IMG/VR virus record: IMGVR_UViG_3300045747_000058
Location: 1 to 64,000 of that record
Length of the DNA stretch: 64,000 nt
Source of the DNA: a virus
Direction: 5' to 3' (one strand)
Part shown: positions 50,079-57,583 of the stretch, in pieces
Layout of the letters: the number at the start of each line of letters is the position of its first letter
How positions within the stretch are numbered: the stretch's first letter is position 1
Notes under the pieces: generated by a model
Seen by the model: the letters and a program-made list of their open reading frames with translations, nothing else
The model's database searches: none
Told to the model about the DNA's origin: nothing
Translations under genes and position numbers: made by a program

Positions 50079-52231
50079 TTTGGTGCTCCAGTTTGCGAAG
50101 TGGGTCTCTCGACAGCTGCCGCTGCCATCCGTGCCGACTCCACGCGTTGCATCTCGCGCTTCTGTGCCATGTCCTGCTCCTGCAGGGCCATCTTGTTCTG
50201 GGACTCCTCACGGCGAAGCCCCATCTCCATGTACTTCAGCTGGGTGTCTCGTTGGAACTCCTGCTCCTTCAGCCCCATGTCATGTTCTGCGGACTGGGCC
50301 TTCACCTGCGCCTCAGCCATCTTGGCCTGCCCGCTGCCGTCGTCCGGCTCGCCCTGGGCGGCGATCTGGGTGTTCACCTGGGTCTCCTGAGTCTTGGCAC
50401 CCTTCAGGCCTGCGTCGGCGTGCTTCACGGCGGCCTCGCCCTCAGTCTTGGTGACCTCAGCCTGAAGCTGGCGCTGTTGCATCTGCTTCTGGGCCTGCGC
50501 CTCGGGGCCATTTGTGATGGCTTGCATCTGCTTGATGATGTCTTTCTTGTTCATCAAGCGACTTGCGTCGATCAGCACAGAGTCAGGCAACTGGATGCCA
50601 GCGTCGCGCATGGCAATGGCCTGCTCAAACTGGCTGTCCTCCAACGACTCACGGGCCGGGACGGACGTGATGGTGATGTCGTACTCGCCCAGGGTCAGGT
50701 CGTTGACCACCTCGCCGGTTGGCGACATCTCATTAATCCCAAACGACTCACTCTCGCCGGTAGTCTGGTCATGGGTGATCGTCATGATCCGCTGCTCGGT
50801 GTAGAACTCTTGTACGAGGTCCAACACGTTGCGCGCCAGGATGTAGTCAGTGCGGGTCAGGTTGTCCAGCGGCTTAACCAAGTTTGTGGAACCTGCCTGA
50901 CGCTTTTGTTGGATGGCTTTAGCGGCAACGTCGGCTCGGTCCATGCCCTGCATGGAGTCGGAGACTCCACTGATGGTCTTGACGTGCTCTTCGGCTTTGT
51001 AGCTGATCCGATCCAGTCCTTGGGGTACTTGATTCGGTGCAATCTTCTGGACATCTTTGTCTGGGTCTCCGTTAACCTCAATCACAAGGCCGGTCTGAGC
51101 GCCCTTCTCTTCCAGCTCCTCCACGGTCATGTTGGACAGTGCGCCAGCCTTCACCTTGTAGCCTGAGTTCGCCGTGGTGTTCACCACATGAAGCTCCTGG
51201 CTCGTGACCTTGTTCAGTAGCTCCTGGGAACCCAGCAAGTTCTCGACGAGGCCGATGGTCGAGCCACGGCGGAAGTGGGGGAAGAACGGCACGATGGTGA
51301 AGTGCTTGTAGGGCGACCAGTCGTCATGCAGCATCACGTTGTCTGCGATCACTGTCCAGCGGATGCGGCGCACAAGTTTGGTGGTGACCTTGAAGCCGAA
51401 CCGTTCGACGAACAGGGCGATGCGGTTGCGGTCAAACTCGGTGGGGACCGGGCGCATGTCGCCGTCCTGGCTTACGAAGTGCTTCTGCCGGTCCAGCATG
51501 CGGTACTGGCGGTCGATGATGCGGATGTTACGCATCACCGACGAGTTGTCGTAGTCGCCCGTGTACATCGGGTTGAACCGGTCGCCGAAGCGGTCGCGGA
51601 ACGCCTGAATGGAGTCATACCCGTATGGGAAGTAGCTCTGCTCGCGGTTGCGCAGCAGTTCCGCGTCCTCGGGGTTGTACAGGACGGCGATGTCGTCGGC
51701 CGTGACCCATTTCGTGGTGAACACTTCGTTCCACGTGTCAGGGTCGTACTCCTCGCCGTCGGGGTCGATGATCACGTTCTTCGGATTCATCGGGTCGATA
51801 CGGACCTCGCCCTCCATGGAGTCGTTGTAGTCGATCCGCACGTCGAGGAAGCCACGGCTGGTGATGATCCCGTCGGCGAACATGTCGCTGCGCTTCCAGG
51901 CCATCTGGTTGTTGTCCATGATCTGCTTGTAGACCTTGTTCAGCACATCGGCGGTCTCAGCAGGTGCCCCGGAGCGGGGGCGGAAGGACGTTTCGGCGCG
52001 GGCCTGAATCTGCTCGCCCATAATGTTGGACACCGTCGGCAAAATCTTGTTGATCGTCAGGGCTGGGCGGCGCACCAACTCCAGGCGGGCCTTATCAGTG
52101 GGGTCCCACTGGTCACCTAGGAAGAACCGGTCGCACTTTTCGGCCTTTTCCACGTACTTCGCATGGCCGTTGTCCCTACACCAAGCGTACCGGGTCCAGA
52201 TTTTCTTAGCGATTTCGGTGTTTATAGGCAT
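50075..52231 (-). CDS. Portal protein (P22-like)
   Basis: 718 aa from ATG 52231; a GTG nine codons earlier is possible but has no better Shine-Dalgarno. Conserved blocks: AEKCDRFFLGDQWDP, RRPALTINKILPTVSNIMGE, NPKNVIIDPDGEEYDPDTW, and VSDSMQGMDRADVAAKAIQQ with a long Gln/Glu-rich C-terminal coil (MQQRQLQAEVTKTEGEAAVKH). These fit P22-type portals of N4-gp56-type phages. Forms the dodecameric DNA gate and docks terminase. Confidence 0.9.
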   Translation of the reverse strand: MPINTEIAKKIWTRYAWCRDNGHAKYVEKAEKCDRFFLGDQWDPTDKARLELVRRPALTINKILPTVSNIMGEQIQARAETSFRPRSGAPAETADVLNKVYKQIMDNNQMAWKRSDMFADGIITSRGFLDVRIDYNDSMEGEVRIDPMNPKNVIIDPDGEEYDPDTWNEVFTTKWVTADDIAVLYNPEDAELLRNREQSYFPYGYDSIQAFRDRFGDRFNPMYTGDYDNSSVMRNIRIIDRQYRMLDRQKHFVSQDGDMRPVPTEFDRNRIALFVERFGFKVTTKLVRRIRWTVIADNVMLHDDWSPYKHFTIVPFFPHFRRGSTIGLVENLLGSQELLNKVTSQELHVVNTTANSGYKVKAGALSNMTVEELEEKGAQTGLVIEVNGDPDKDVQKIAPNQVPQGLDRISYKAEEHVKTISGVSDSMQGMDRADVAAKAIQQKRQAGSTNLVKPLDNLTRTDYILARNVLDLVQEFYTEQRIMTITHDQTTGESESFGINEMSPTGEVVNDLTLGEYDITITSVPARESLEDSQFEQAIAMRDAGIQLPDSVLIDASRLMNKKDIIKQMQAITNGPEAQAQKQMQQRQLQAEVTKTEGEAAVKHADAGLKGAKTQETQVNTQIAAQGEPDDGSGQAKMAEAQVKAQSAEHDMGLKEQEFQRDTQLKYMEMGLRREESQNKMALQEQDMAQKREMQRVESARMAAAAVERPTSQTGAPK

Positions 52232-52309
52232 GGTGTGCTCGGCTTGTGTCTGGTACACAAAGTCCGAGCGGCATGCTCTTCATCCTTTGGGGTGGAAGGG
52301 TGCGGGAGG

Positions 52310-52678
52310 TCACTTCAGGTTCCGCAGCTTGTAGAGGGTCTGCGCGGTCAGTTCCTCCATCTCAGCCAGGATGTTCAGTAACGACTGGCGGTCGCTGTCC
52401 TCATCCTCTTCTTCCTCGATGTCTTCCAAGAACTCCTCCAACATAGATACCGGCGTGCCGGTCGGGGTGTCGACGGCTGGCCACTTACTAAGCGGCACCT
52501 GACCCTCAAGGCCCATGTACACCTCGGCGTACTTGTCAGTGAGCGTGAGCAGGGTGTCGTAGAAGTCGCCGAGAGCGATGTGCTCGCTGTACGACTTGGA
52601 GGAGAGATGGGCGAAGTGGACCGCTGTGCGCAGTGCGAAGCACTCGGCGACGAAGGTGGAGCAGGAGTCCTTGGCCAT
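52310..52678 (-). CDS. Ferritin-like (DUF5856-type) protein in the packaging cluster (122 aa)
   Basis: ECFALRTAVHFAHLSSKSYSEHIALGDFYDTL, read in parts, gives HFAHL, SEH and DFYD, the His/Glu/Asp spacing of Dps/ferritin-like helices; DKYAEVYMG follows. A very acidic segment (EDIEEEEDEDSD) precedes the final helix. Resembles DUF5856 proteins. Some phages encode this between terminase and portal genes; role unknown. Confidence 0.75.
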   Translation of the reverse strand: MAKDSCSTFVAECFALRTAVHFAHLSSKSYSEHIALGDFYDTLLTLTDKYAEVYMGLEGQVPLSKWPAVDTPTGTPVSMLEEFLEDIEEEEDEDSDRQSLLNILAEMEELTAQTLYKLRNLK

Positions 52679-52681
52679 AGG

Positions 52682-54265
52682 TTACGCGGCCATGGCTGAG
52701 CCAGAGGAGTTCGAAACTCGGAGTTTGTCGCGCCAGGATTTCATGGGTTTCACCTCTGTTTTACGTGGCGCTTCGCGCCCAATCACCATCTGTGCCATCC
52801 AGGCCAACGAGTCCACTTGGTCGTCGTGTGCCCCGGCCGGAAAACGTAGCATTTCTGCGCGAAGGGACTCGTACCACTCGCCACTCGTGTTGAAACTGAC
52901 CATCCCTTGCTGCATCCGACCCTGAAGGGGTCTAGCGCGGGCCATTTTGTCGGTGATGGGCTTCAGAACCACGATGGATGGGTAGAACTTCCTCTCTCGC
53001 ATCCGTTTCTTAAGTAGAGCTTCGATTGCGCGCCAAATCTGGCCGTCCTCGAAGCCCAGTATCAGGGTCGGACTATACCATTTCGTCGCTAGATTCAGAA
53101 TAGATTCAACGATGAAGAACGCGTTCCCGCTTTTGAACCGCACTTGATCCACCACGTGCAGCACGTCGTCCTGATCCTGCAGCCCCACGGTGCCCACGGT
53201 GTAATCGGACTGTTTCTTCTCACTGATGGCAAAGTCCCAAGCCATGTAGACATAGGACCTCTGGAGGTGCGGGGGCTGGGACCGCCGAAACTGGTCCTTC
53301 ATGAAATACGAGCCGTCCGATGGCACTGGGTTCTGTTGGTACAGGGCGCTCCACCACCGACTGCCCTTGTTCTGTGCCCGAATACGGTTCAGCTTGTCCA
53401 AATCGTACCGGTCGGGGTGCAGCGCCTCACCCTTGCAACGCAGGAGAGTGTGCGGGGTGTCTGGAGGCGCGTCGTACTCAATCAGGTCGGTCTCATGGTT
53501 CAGGTACTCGTCCGCCTCAGCGATGGCCGGGTACTTGATCACTTCAAACTGATCCACAAACTCGTCGTCGCTGCCCTCCTTCATCATCAGCTGAAGGCGA
53601 CCGGCGAGATCGTCATCGTGCCACCACGTCTGGATAATCAGCACCCCGCCGCCTGGGGCTAGACGGGAGTACGCGGTGGATAGGTACCACTCCCAAATTT
53701 TTTCTCGCGTATCAGCCGAATCTGCTTCCTCAGCATTCTTGATTGGGTCATCAATAACGAGGCAATGCGCGCCTTTTCCGGTGATCGCTCCACCGATGCC
53801 CGCAGCCACGTACCCCCCACGCTGGCCATGGACCCCCCAAGACTCTGTCGACTGATTATTGGGGTCCAGACGGGTCTCGTATAGGTTCTCATACAGGGGG
53901 TCGGCGATGATCTGCTTAACCTTGCGGGAGAAATCCATAGCCAGAGAGACGTTATAAGAGCACGCAATGAATTCATGGTCAGGGTGCTGGCCGAGGTGCC
54001 AAGCAGGGAAGTTACGGGAAACCAGTTCGGACTTACCGTGGCGCGGGGGCATGAGCAGCATCAGGCGCGGGGACTTCCCGTCCGCTACATCACGGGAGAA
54101 CCGCTCCAGGCGGCGGCAGATGTCACGGTGGACCCAGCCATCCTTGTACTTGTTGTTGAACCGCTTCACGAACGGCATCAGGGTGCGCTTGGCAAGCACG
54201 CGCTGGGCCATTTCGGCCTGCGCTTTGAGGAGAACGGGGCTAGGAGCCTGATTCTTCGTCGCCAT
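52682..54265 (-). CDS. terL: Terminase large subunit
   Basis: 527 aa. The ATPase domain has PPRHGKS (Lys78), HCLVIDDPIK as Walker B (~168-173) and a downstream coupling segment. The nuclease domain has AWDFAIS (~342), GFEDGQIW and HDDQVDSLAW (~478), giving the acidic metal-binding triad of the RNase H-like fold. Complete at both ends. It pumps DNA into the prohead and cuts concatemers. Overlaps the small subunit gene by 26 bases. Confidence 0.95.
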   Translation of the reverse strand: MATKNQAPSPVLLKAQAEMAQRVLAKRTLMPFVKRFNNKYKDGWVHRDICRRLERFSRDVADGKSPRLMLLMPPRHGKSELVSRNFPAWHLGQHPDHEFIACSYNVSLAMDFSRKVKQIIADPLYENLYETRLDPNNQSTESWGVHGQRGGYVAAGIGGAITGKGAHCLVIDDPIKNAEEADSADTREKIWEWYLSTAYSRLAPGGGVLIIQTWWHDDDLAGRLQLMMKEGSDDEFVDQFEVIKYPAIAEADEYLNHETDLIEYDAPPDTPHTLLRCKGEALHPDRYDLDKLNRIRAQNKGSRWWSALYQQNPVPSDGSYFMKDQFRRSQPPHLQRSYVYMAWDFAISEKKQSDYTVGTVGLQDQDDVLHVVDQVRFKSGNAFFIVESILNLATKWYSPTLILGFEDGQIWRAIEALLKKRMRERKFYPSIVVLKPITDKMARARPLQGRMQQGMVSFNTSGEWYESLRAEMLRFPAGAHDDQVDSLAWMAQMVIGREAPRKTEVKPMKSWRDKLRVSNSSGSAMAA

Positions 54266-54782
54266 CGTCGTGGTCCTGCCCGATCAGGGCCTGATCCACG
54301 CCGGTGAGGGACGCTTCTTCGATGATTTTGAGGAGTTCGGCGTCTGACATCTTATTCATCCGCTCAATGGCGACGCTGCCGTTCACATTCACATTCACGT
54401 CGATCTTTTTCGGCTCGTAGAAGCCGCACATCTTCCCGATCTCGCGCCAGCCAGCAATCATCGTGGCCGGTTCGCTCATGAGGCGAGCCATCTCAATGGA
54501 ATCTTTCAGCCCTTCGAGCACGTCGGCGCGGGTGATCTGCGACTCCCGCTGAAACGCATCCACTTGGAGACGGTAGGCCTTCTGGATGTGGGGCATGGTC
54601 CGCAGTTTGTGCCCGTAGTTCGCTTTTTCGTCGAACCCGGCGCGCAGGGCAGCGTTGTGGATGCTGTCGCCCCCGGCCCACAAACTCACAAACTCCTGCT
54701 GGCGCAGGGTCAAGGGCTGGTCTTCACGGGCCTCGCGCAAGGCCGCGAAGGTCTTGGGGCGGGGATTCTTGATGGTTGCCAT
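54240..54782 (-). CDS. terS: Terminase small subunit
   Basis: 180 aa. The N-terminal helix-turn-helix (TLRQQEFVSLWAGGDSIHNA, ALRAGFDEKANYGHKL) binds DNA. The middle helices (ITRADVLEGLKDSIEMARL) match Terminase_2-like oligomerisation regions, and the C-terminus is acidic. First gene of the long leftward operon; TTCGATCTAAAATCG lies immediately upstream. Confidence 0.88.
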   Translation of the reverse strand: MATIKNPRPKTFAALREAREDQPLTLRQQEFVSLWAGGDSIHNAALRAGFDEKANYGHKLRTMPHIQKAYRLQVDAFQRESQITRADVLEGLKDSIEMARLMSEPATMIAGWREIGKMCGFYEPKKIDVNVNVNGSVAIERMNKMSDAELLKIIEEASLTGVDQALIGQDHDDGDEESGS

Positions 54783-54840
54783 GGGTCGATTTTAGATCGA
54801 AAAAATTTTTTCTAAAAATTTTGGATTTAGAGCGACGTGT
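54783..54840 (-). promoter_or_regulatory. Leftward control region of the terminase/virion operon
   Basis: On the minus strand GCTCTAAATCC, an A/T-only stretch with runs of A and T, then TTCGATCTAAAATCG immediately before the start of terS. Two halves of the recurrent word are thus separated by ~25 bases of AT-rich DNA. A -10/-35 pair is not clear. No Shine-Dalgarno stronger than CGACCC is visible for terS. Confidence 0.5.
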
Positions 54841-54846
54841 GAGGCT

Positions 54847-54907
54847 CTTATCCCCGTGTCCCGAATCGCACCCCTGGTTCGGATTCGTCTTCAGACACGC
54901 GGATAAG
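54847..54907. other. Long imperfect hairpin in the divergent intergenic region
   Basis: CTTATCCCCGTGTC and GACACGCGGATAAG form a 14-base arm pair with one mismatch. Inside, CCGAA and TTCGG (and CGAATC with GATTCG) can form a second stem. Placed between the leftward terminase operon and the rightward small-gene operon. Could be structured leader RNA, a processing site or a packaging/replication site. Confidence 0.55.
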
Positions 54908-54939
54908 GAGTCTCTTTGCCCCCACGGCACCTGAAGTCA

Positions 54940-54995
54940 ACTTCGCATCGGCTTTCAGCCTCAGGCGAAGTCATTCGGCTGTTTATGTCTTTAAC
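54940..54995 (+). promoter_or_regulatory. Leader element L1: stem-loop plus boxA-like word
   Basis: ACTTCGC (54940-54946) pairs with GCGAAGT (54965-54971), with GGCT/AGCC inside. TGTCTTTAAC follows at 54986-54995, then AACAAGGAG and the ATG at 55019. First of five such leaders. The word resembles the boxA core (CTCTTTAA) of rRNA and lambdoid antitermination sites. Confidence 0.55.
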
Positions 54996-55018
54996 CCGTT
55001 CAACAAGGAGCTAACGCC

Positions 55019-55345
55019 ATGAACACCACCGACACCACCTGCACTCAGGCTCAAGTAGATGCATTGCTTGGTCGCAAGATCGTGAACTACGTCATCGCCA
55101 TCACAGTGCAGTGCATCTCACTCACCCTGGCCTTCTGCTGCTCCAGCTTCTGGCTGGGCTTTCTGGTCTACATCGTTGTAGGCCTGCTCATCGGGCTGCT
55201 CGCAGTCGTGGGCATGCTCTACCTCGCGATGTTCGTCTCGGACGATTCGTTCGAGGCCCTCGGCGCCAAGGCTGGCTCACTCGTGAGCACTGTCACTGGC
55301 TGGTTCTCTAAGCAGCCTTCGCCTTCGGCTCAGTCTGCATCTTGA
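55019..55345 (+). CDS. Small two-TM membrane protein (108 aa)
   Basis: Two adjacent hydrophobic segments, ~23-45 (VNYVIAITVQCISLTLAFCC) and ~47-72 (WLGFLVYIVVGLLIGLLAVVG), followed by a soluble ~35-residue tail. Strong AAGGAG. First gene of the rightward small-gene operon. No known family. Its last nine codons and stop fall in a 28-base segment duplicated at 57226. Confidence 0.65.
   Translation: MNTTDTTCTQAQVDALLGRKIVNYVIAITVQCISLTLAFCCSSFWLGFLVYIVVGLLIGLLAVVGMLYLAMFVSDDSFEALGAKAGSLVSTVTGWFSKQPSPSAQSAS
55311..55338 (+). repeat. 28-bp direct repeat, copy 1 (coding)
   Basis: Identical at every base to 57226-57253. Here it encodes the Ser/Pro/Gln-rich end of the membrane protein at 55019; in copy 2 it is untranslated leader. 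Contains GCC-TTCGCCTTC-GGC, able to fold as a small hairpin. Confidence 0.85.
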
Positions 55346-55364
55346 TGCCTAGTTTGTCTTTTAC
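55337..55364 (+). promoter_or_regulatory. Leader element L2: stem-loop plus boxA-like word
   Basis: GCATC-TT-GATGC (55337-55348), then TGTCTTTTAC at 55355-55364, then CTAAAGGAGATCGTA and ATG 55389. It has one substitution relative to TGTCTTTAAC. Confidence 0.5.
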
Positions 55365-55388
55365 CTCGTAACTCTAAAGGAGATCGTA

Positions 55389-55751
55389 ATGTCTGATTCC
55401 AAGATCGCTGCTTTGCTCGCTGTCAAAGCTAATTCCCGTCCCGTGCTCGCGGCTGCGCTCGTCGCTGCCAACACGGAACTCGTGGCTCTGCGTGCGAAGC
55501 ACCTTGACGTTGTCGATATGCGCTTGGAGGTCGCTGATCTCCGCGCTCAGATCGTGTCGCTGGAAGCTGCGCCTGTCGCGCCCAAGACTCCAGCACCTAA
55601 GCCCTTCGTGCGCCGCGACTTCGCGGCTGAGACCAAAGCCCGTCATGCCCGCAACCGCGCAATGACTGATACGTACTTCGCAGCTTTCCCGCAAGAACGT
55701 AGCTGTACTACGTATCAATTGGAGCAGTTTATTGCGAAGTCTGCCCACTGA
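55389..55751 (+). CDS. Hypothetical protein, coiled coil then basic tail (120 aa)
   Basis: Residues ~1-55 form an Ala/Leu-rich helix (LAAALVAANTELVALRAKH, then MRLEVADLRAQIVSLEA), followed by a Pro/Lys linker and a basic segment (ETKARHARNRAM). The C-terminus (CTTYQLEQFIAKSAH) may be a small HTH-like unit. No known family. Strong AAAGGAG start. Confidence 0.65.
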   Translation: MSDSKIAALLAVKANSRPVLAAALVAANTELVALRAKHLDVVDMRLEVADLRAQIVSLEAAPVAPKTPAPKPFVRRDFAAETKARHARNRAMTDTYFAAFPQERSCTTYQLEQFIAKSAH

Positions 55752-55816
55752 GGTAGACCATTAGGCACGCTAATACACCATTAGTAAAACTTATGCATAA
55801 AGGCTAACTCCTTCGG

Positions 55817-55869
55817 ACTGGGTGGCGTGCTACCCAGTACGAAGCATTTCGCTTCAATCTGTCTTTAAC
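55817..55869 (+). promoter_or_regulatory. Leader element L3: two stem-loops plus boxA-like word
   Basis: ACTGGGT ... ACCCAGT (55817-55838) and GAAGC ... GCTTC (55841-55855) precede TGTCTTTAAC (55860-55869), then TTTTGGAGAAC and the ATG at 55886. The 134-base gap before this gene otherwise holds only AT-rich spacer (55752-55800). Confidence 0.55.
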
Positions 55870-55885
55870 TTTTGGAGAACATCTC

Positions 55886-56320
55886 ATGGCTACTCATAAA
55901 TCCACCAAGACCGCAACTGCCAAGGCTGTTGAGGAACAAGCAGCGCCAGCTGCTACTCCCTCATTCATGAATGAGGAAATGTGGTCTCAGTTCATGCAAG
56001 ACCACGCTATCAAGCACCCCTGGCTAGGTCTTCTAGCCCAAATCGGCACGATTGCCATTGGCTTCTCTGCTTCGATCATCATCGCAAGCACCATTGCCAA
56101 TCTGATACTCGTTGGCTCAACCTCCATGTTCATGGTGGGTCTGGGCCTTGCGTTGTATTACTTCATTAGCTTCATCGGATGCATCCTGAGTTTCAGGGCT
56201 GCGTCCTTCGTTGGTGACTACGTTGCCAACGGCAAGTTCGAAGAGCACTACCAAGACGCCAAGTCTTGGGTCAAGGGCTTGTTCGGTTCTAACGACGTTG
56301 CACCAGCAACTGTCCACTAA
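55886..56320 (+). CDS. Two-TM membrane protein with soluble N-terminus (144 aa)
   Basis: An Ala/Thr/Lys-rich N-terminal ~45 residues, then two membrane helices at ~50-75 (LLAQIGTIAIGFSASIIIAS) and ~80-105 (STSMFMVGLGLALYYFISF), and an amphipathic C-terminal helix. No family recognised. Belongs to the membrane-protein group of the rightward operon. Confidence 0.65.
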   Translation: MATHKSTKTATAKAVEEQAAPAATPSFMNEEMWSQFMQDHAIKHPWLGLLAQIGTIAIGFSASIIIASTIANLILVGSTSMFMVGLGLALYYFISFIGCILSFRAASFVGDYVANGKFEEHYQDAKSWVKGLFGSNDVAPATVH

Positions 56321-56330
56321 GGAGATCGGC

Positions 56331-56453
56331 ATGACCAAAGCAATTGCTCGTGCCGCTGCCATCCTGGCTGTCGGCATCTTCGTCGCTCACATGCAACCTG
56401 ATTGCTCTGAGTTCTCCGTAACACCTCAACTCTGTATTGGAGTATCCAAATGA
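56331..56453 (+). CDS. Small exported or membrane peptide (40 aa)
   Basis: ATG 56331 follows AAGGAGATCGGC. Residues ~4-19 are hydrophobic with a Lys/Arg-bearing start (TKAIARAAAILAVGIFVAH), like a signal peptide; the remaining ~20 residues include two Cys. Its TGA overlaps the next ATG. A longer in-frame extension lies within the gene before and is rejected. Confidence 0.55.
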   Translation: MTKAIARAAAILAVGIFVAHMQPDCSEFSVTPQLCIGVSK

Positions 56454-56740
56454 TTGAGTCTGGAATCATCGTAGGCATTGCCCTGCTCATGTCCCTGTCC
56501 AAGTTCTCTTGGCCCTGGCGCATGCGCATCCTGTCTAACCCCGTGATCATTGACGCTATCGTCTTCATCGGTCTGTGCATCTTGCACTGGGGAACATTCT
56601 CCGGCGTCATGGCAGCAACAGTTGGCGCGTTCATCGTGTCCCTGGTGCTGTCACTTGGTCGCTGGTTGTTCGGCTACATGGACAAAGGTGTGTACATCCC
56701 TGGTCGCATGGACATTGGAGGATTGCTCCATGTCGCGTAA
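56450..56740 (+). CDS. Three-segment membrane protein (96 aa)
   Basis: Hydrophobic segments at ~3-17, ~32-48 (VIIDAIVFIGLCILHWG) and ~50-70 (GVMAATVGAFIVSLVLSLG). ATGA coupled to the previous peptide and overlapping the next gene by 11 bases. Could be holin-like or a superinfection-exclusion factor; the sequence alone does not decide. Confidence 0.65.
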   Translation: MIESGIIVGIALLMSLSKFSWPWRMRILSNPVIIDAIVFIGLCILHWGTFSGVMAATVGAFIVSLVLSLGRWLFGYMDKGVYIPGRMDIGGLLHVA

Positions 56741-56942
56741 ATGCTATGAGTGCGATCTCATTACATGCACCTTTGCTGGTTATAACCGGCCAGCGTGCGC
56801 GTGGTTCGAGGAGTACAGCGACGATGCTGAGGAACTCTATCAAGAGGAATGTGTTCCCCACACAGTCATCGACAAACCTGTTGATCCTGACCAAGCACTG
56901 CGCGGTCACTTGATCAAACTGCTGCGGAGTGATCATGCATAA
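56730..56942 (+). CDS. Cys-rich acidic small protein (70 aa)
   Basis: CYECDLITC, then ACAWF and ECVPH: five Cys in the first ~45 residues suggest a small zinc-binding or disulfide-bonded unit, followed by an acidic helix. No known family. Overlaps both neighbours. Confidence 0.6.
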   Translation: MSRKCYECDLITCTFAGYNRPACAWFEEYSDDAEELYQEECVPHTVIDKPVDPDQALRGHLIKLLRSDHA

Positions 56943-57018
56943 GCACGACGCAATCGTGGTGAATGGCTGCATCGTTGCAGCCATTTTTCTTTGCATCATC
57001 CTGATGGTGCTGCCATGA
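56935..57018 (+). CDS. Tiny single-TM peptide (27 aa)
   Basis: Overlaps the previous gene by eight bases and the next by four (ATGA). Almost all of it is one membrane helix (NGCIVAAIFLCIILMVLP) after a short charged N-terminus (HKHD). Such mini-ORFs are easily missed; the overlaps on both sides support translation. Confidence 0.45.
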   Translation: MHKHDAIVVNGCIVAAIFLCIILMVLP

Positions 57019-57227
57019 AACTCAGCTACGTGCTTGAGGTGAGTGGCCCCACCGTAGGTAATTACGACCGCATCTCGTTTGATTCATTCGAGTCAATGAA
57101 CGATGCGTTCCGCAATCGTGCTCATGATGGTCTGAACTACACGTTCGAGATCATTGAAGACGACTTCTACTGGAGACTGCCTGCGGCCTCCAGTGTCTAC
57201 CGTCCTGTCGCTGAGACACCTGTCTAG
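57015..57227 (+). CDS. Small hypothetical protein (70 aa)
   Basis: ATGA coupled to the membrane peptide. Beta/alpha pattern (KLSYVLEVSGPTVGNY, FESMNDAFRNRAHDGL, YTFEIIEDDFYW), no known family. Its TAG lies at the very start of the second copy of the 28-base repeat. Confidence 0.6.
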   Translation: MKLSYVLEVSGPTVGNYDRISFDSFESMNDAFRNRAHDGLNYTFEIIEDDFYWRLPAASSVYRPVAETPV

Positions 57228-57279
57228 CAGCCTTCGCCTTCGGCTCAGTCTGCTTCATTCCGCTTTCTTTGTCTTTAAC
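57226..57279 (+). promoter_or_regulatory. Leader element L4: 28-bp repeat (copy 2) plus boxA-like word
   Basis: 57226-57253 is identical to 55311-55338 and can fold through AGCAGCC and GGCT/CTGCT. TGTCTTTAAC follows at 57270-57279, then TTAAGGAGAAACC and the ATG at 57302. Confidence 0.55.
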
Positions 57280-57301
57280 CCTTTCCCTTAAGGAGAAACC
57301 T

Positions 57302-57571
57302 ATGGCACGTACGTGCATTACCTCAGATGATGGCTCTCTCACCATCAACGGCTCAGTCATCAGCCCCACGCTCATCCAACTGGTGCGTGTGTTCATGGAG
57401 TGCGACCGCAAAGTCCACGCCATCAAGCTGGTGCGTTATGACACCAATCTTGGCTTGGCTGAAGCCAAAGACTTCGTGGACTTCCTCTACGACGTGCGTG
57501 ACGGTCAGACACGCATGTACTCCCACACGACGGAAGCGCGTGATCTCGCTTCCAAGAACCTGCACTACTAG
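57302..57571 (+). CDS. Protein with bL12 (L7/L12) C-terminal-domain-like motif (89 aa)
   Basis: Residues ~39-62 read KVHAIKLVRYDTNLGLAEAK then DFVD, nearly superimposable on the KVAVIKAVR..T.LGLKEAKDLVE helix-loop-helix of ribosomal bL12. The N-terminal half (SDDGSLTINGSVISPTLIQL) and the lack of the dimerisation and hinge regions differ from a true bL12. In the ribosome that motif recruits translational GTPases, so contact with the host translation machinery is a possible role. Preceded by leader L4. Confidence 0.7.
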   Translation: MARTCITSDDGSLTINGSVISPTLIQLVRVFMECDRKVHAIKLVRYDTNLGLAEAKDFVDFLYDVRDGQTRMYSHTTEARDLASKNLHY

Positions 57572-57583
57572 GAGAAAGAAACC

